This document shows, one piece after another, positions 31,480 to 33,359 of a stretch of DNA of 33,359 nucleotides. A program made the translations under genes and the position numbers. This stretch comes from Clostridiales bacterium (GTDB lineage: Bacteria > Bacillota > Clostridia > Oscillospirales > Oscillospiraceae): NCBI GenBank assembly GCA_021205205.1, contig JAJPXY010000042.1:1-33359 (forward strand). The letters are read 5' to 3'. The notes below the pieces were generated by a model that saw only the letters and a list, made by a program, of their open reading frames with translations, did no database searches and had not been told where the DNA came from. Position 1 is the first letter of the stretch; the number at the start of each line of letters is the position of its first letter.

Positions 31480-31508
31480 ATTGTAGCAAGACCGCCGGAA
31501 TTTGTCAA
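31480..31508 (-). promoter_or_regulatory. Predicted sigma-A promoter of the MATE gene
   Basis: Minus strand: perfect -35 TTGACA, 17-nt spacer, -10 TACAAT, placing the RNA start near 31473. Confidence 0.82.
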
Positions 31509-31567
31509 ACGCATTTTTGCCGATTTTTCTCCCGGAAAAATCCGGCTGCTTTAGCGATTTTGGGGAC

Positions 31568-32848
31568 TTATCCCTCCCCATACACCCACAGGCTGGAGGC
31601 GTCGTCGAGGTAATCGTCCCCCAGGGCGACGACCTGGTATTTTGTGCGGCCTGTCCCCGCCTCGTCGGTGTAGGCGGTGGTCTCCGCGTCCAGCGCCGCC
31701 AACGTTTCACCGCTGCCGTCGGTGACTTCGTAACCGGTGGCCCCTTCCGCCGGCGTCCAGGTCAGGGCCTGGCCGTTCTCCTCCGCCTGGACGGTCAAAG
31801 TGGGCTGCTCCAGTGCCGGGGCGGTTTCGCCCTGCTGGGTGATGGCGTAGGGGGTCTGTTCGGAATCCGCCACGCATTGGCGCAGCAGCGGCAGGTGCAG
31901 GGTGGAGAGGGTGGTCCGGGACTTGGACGAGACAGACGTATCCAGCTGGTCCACCCCGGACAAATCCATGCCGCAGCCAGAGGCCACGCTCATGGCCGCC
32001 AGGTAGCGGCCTAAGTCGTAAGAGAGGTGCTTGCCGTCCCGGTCCAGGGTGTCCCCCAGGTAGCTTGTGCGGGCGTTCTGGATGGCGGTGCCGGTGGCGA
32101 TGATGAAGTCTGCCGTGCCGATGTCCTCCACCTGGGTCTGGACGGCGGCGCAGATTTTTTCATAGAGGTCCAGCTCCCCGGTGAACCGCTTCACGTAGTA
32201 CCGCTCAGTACACTCCCGCAGGGACCAGGTCATCTGCCAGCCGATTTTGACCGCCCCGTTGGAGCAGTGCGCCCGGGCGAAGTCCGCCAGCAGGGTCACA
32301 TAGCTGGTCTCGTCGTTGTGGTAAGAGGAGGCCACCCCCGCCATATAGCTCTGCTGCTGGAACAGGATGATGTCCCAGTCCTCGTCCTCCAGGGCCTGGG
32401 CCATGATGGCGCTCTTGTCTGCCACGATGTCCCAGCTTCCGGCACTGTTTTTACGGTAGGTGTACACAGCATCGCTGTTTCGGGCGTAACGCCAATGGTC
32501 GGCCAGCGTGGTGCTGCTGCGGTTCAGGTTGGCAATCAGCACCTGATACCCGGCGTCTGTGGCTACTTCATAGAGGAACTCGGAGGAGTCCACGCTGAAG
32601 CTGTTGCCCACCACCAGAATTTTCAGCAGGGTATCCGGGTCGGCGGCAGAGAGGCGATAGAGGCTCCCCTCGTCCGGTTCCTCCTCCGGCTCCGGTTCCT
32701 CAGCGGCGGAGGAGTCGTCCGCAAAAGCCGCCGACTGGGCGGAGCTTTCACTGCTGCTGTCTGTGGACGCGGAGGAATCGGCCTGTCCCCCGGCGCAGCC
32801 AGTCAGCAACAGGGCAAGGAGCAGCAGCAGAGAAAGGGTGCGTTTCAT
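31568..32848 (-). CDS. Lipoprotein with DUF4886 (SGNH hydrolase-like) domain and C-terminal Fn3-like domain
   Basis: A 426-residue lipoprotein: MKRTLSLLLLLALLLTGC gives a signal with lipobox Cys18, then a Ser/Glu-rich linker (to about 65). The DUF4886 domain begins LKILVVGNSFSVDSS (76-89), where the GNSFS serine is the SGNH nucleophile candidate, and ends at DRDGKHLSYDLGRYLAA with the Asp/His pair. The C-terminal 85 residues look like a fibronectin-type III module (LTWTPAEGATGYEV). It is probably a surface esterase or deacetylase acting on a polysaccharide. The start ATG 32848 has GGAGG seven bases upstream, 2 bp past the stop of the small membrane gene, so the two are coupled. The track's 573-aa start runs through that gene in another frame. 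Confidence 0.87.
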   Translation of the reverse strand: MKRTLSLLLLLALLLTGCAGGQADSSASTDSSSESSAQSAAFADDSSAAEEPEPEEEPDEGSLYRLSAADPDTLLKILVVGNSFSVDSSEFLYEVATDAGYQVLIANLNRSSTTLADHWRYARNSDAVYTYRKNSAGSWDIVADKSAIMAQALEDEDWDIILFQQQSYMAGVASSYHNDETSYVTLLADFARAHCSNGAVKIGWQMTWSLRECTERYYVKRFTGELDLYEKICAAVQTQVEDIGTADFIIATGTAIQNARTSYLGDTLDRDGKHLSYDLGRYLAAMSVASGCGMDLSGVDQLDTSVSSKSRTTLSTLHLPLLRQCVADSEQTPYAITQQGETAPALEQPTLTVQAEENGQALTWTPAEGATGYEVTDGSGETLAALDAETTAYTDEAGTGRTKYQVVALGDDYLDDASSLWVYGEG

Positions 32849-32850
32849 GG

Positions 32851-33132
32851 CTACACCTCCCGACGGAGACCGCAGAGGACGGCGTTGAGCAAAATCGTCA
32901 CCAGCAGCAGCACCGCCACGCCGAAGATGGTGACGTCGATGGTGTCCAGCAGCCCCGCGATGTCGTTCGCACTCAGCCGCAGCCGGACCTCGAAGAACTG
33001 AGCCAGCACAGCGAGAGAGCGGGCGGTCAGGCTGGCCCCCGCCGCGAGGCCCCGCGAGCGGAGCTTGCCCGCAACGCCCAGCCCGGCGATGGCCCAGGCC
33101 AGCAGGCCGAAAAGTAACGAAAAGAGCAGCAT
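32851..33132 (-). CDS. Small membrane protein with two transmembrane helices
   Basis: A 93-residue protein not recognised as a named family. Hydrophobic helices at about 2-22 and 67-88 enclose a polar amphipathic middle (LRSRGLAAG..., FEVRLRLSANDIAGLL). The ATG at 33132 has AGGAGGCGCTT upstream, and the gene ends 2 bp before the DUF4886 lipoprotein start. The tight coupling suggests that the two act together at the membrane, for instance as anchor or helper. Confidence 0.8.
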   Translation of the reverse strand: MLLFSLLFGLLAWAIAGLGVAGKLRSRGLAAGASLTARSLAVLAQFFEVRLRLSANDIAGLLDTIDVTIFGVAVLLLVTILLNAVLCGLRREV

Positions 33133-33198
33133 AAGCGCCTCCTGACGGTGATTTTTGTACTTGATTATCTCTTTGAATAAGTTTTAATCGTTCCTTCC

Positions 33199-33268
33199 TG
33201 TAGGGGCGGCCCGTGGCCGCCCGCAGAAACCACCTGTTTACCCAGGGCGGCCACGGGCCGCCCCTACA
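33199..33268. repeat. Family A inverted-repeat element, copy 5 (reverse orientation)
   Basis: A 70-bp copy with the central core inverted relative to copies 1, 2 and 4 (CAGAAACCACCTGTTTACCC). It lies upstream of the small membrane protein gene. Confidence 0.9.
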
Positions 33269-33359
33269 GATATGCGGGAATATTTTCAAATAAGGTTGAT
33301 GGGGTTCTGATATAGTCCCCTTAGAGTAGACACTCGAAAAGCAAAAATTCGAGGCTACA
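33269..33359. other. Window end, possible start of an IS element
   Basis: No ORF. The words ATATAGTCCCCTTAGAGTAG and ACACTCG resemble the outer end of some IS3-type elements, but this is by memory only and the sequence stops here. Confidence 0.2.

Overview
The window looks like chromosomal DNA of a Gram-positive gut-type clostridium, probably Oscillospiraceae-like (relatives of Flavonifractor, Lawsonibacter or Oscillibacter). The evidence is high-GC coding regions with strong AGGAGG ribosome binding sites, sigma-A promoters, LexA boxes of the Firmicutes GAAC-N4-GTTC type, a GdpP-type c-di-AMP phosphodiesterase, DUF4250/DUF3783/DUF1934 genes, and GC-rich inverted-repeat elements scattered between genes. 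Base 1 falls exactly on the first base of one such element, so the left edge is probably a draft-contig break. No tRNA, rRNA or CRISPR array was seen.

Layout. 0.2-3.9 kb (minus): an HD hydrolase, a PrsA/SurA-like foldase lipoprotein and gdpP. 4.2-8.4 kb (plus): a diaminopimelate decarboxylase, a PHP-family phosphatase, the alpha subunit of a class I fumarase and, exactly where the beta subunit is expected, an AT-rich DpnI-like methyl-directed restriction endonuclease followed by a degraded fragment. 8.7-10.4 kb (minus): lexA, an alkyltransferase (ogt-like), an ArsC-like protein and a DUF1294 membrane protein, each overlapping the next by 4 bp and headed by a promoter with a LexA box. 10.7-16.5 kb: asnA, a parE-like topoisomerase gene without its A-subunit partner, and a large Old-Yellow-Enzyme/FeS/FAD reductase. 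16.6-18.6 kb: an orphan promoter-terminator unit, DUF4250, and a LacI-type regulator with a G10 tract in its leader. 18.7-21.1 kb (minus): cysK and metY (sulfur assimilation), with metY carrying a one-base frameshift. 21.4-26.5 kb (minus): murI, a hypothetical, DUF1934, an ArgS-derived protein lacking the catalytic domain, a two-component system and DUF3783. 26.7-29.2 kb: a hypothetical, a candidate small RNA, a small C-terminally anchored membrane protein under two perfect LexA boxes, and a polytopic membrane protein. 29.2-33.1 kb (minus): a cytidylate-kinase-like protein, a MATE exporter with a structured leader, and a small membrane protein plus DUF4886 lipoprotein operon.

How the parts work together. 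LexA encoded here probably controls its own repair cassette and the small membrane gene 17 kb away. cysK and metY together make cysteine and homocysteine from sulfide. MurI and LysA supply peptidoglycan and lysine precursors. The least explained items are the SOS-controlled small membrane protein, the MATE leader with two related terminator-like hairpins sharing an apical loop, the DpnI gene at the fumarase-beta position, and two promoter-plus-terminator units without a convincing ORF.
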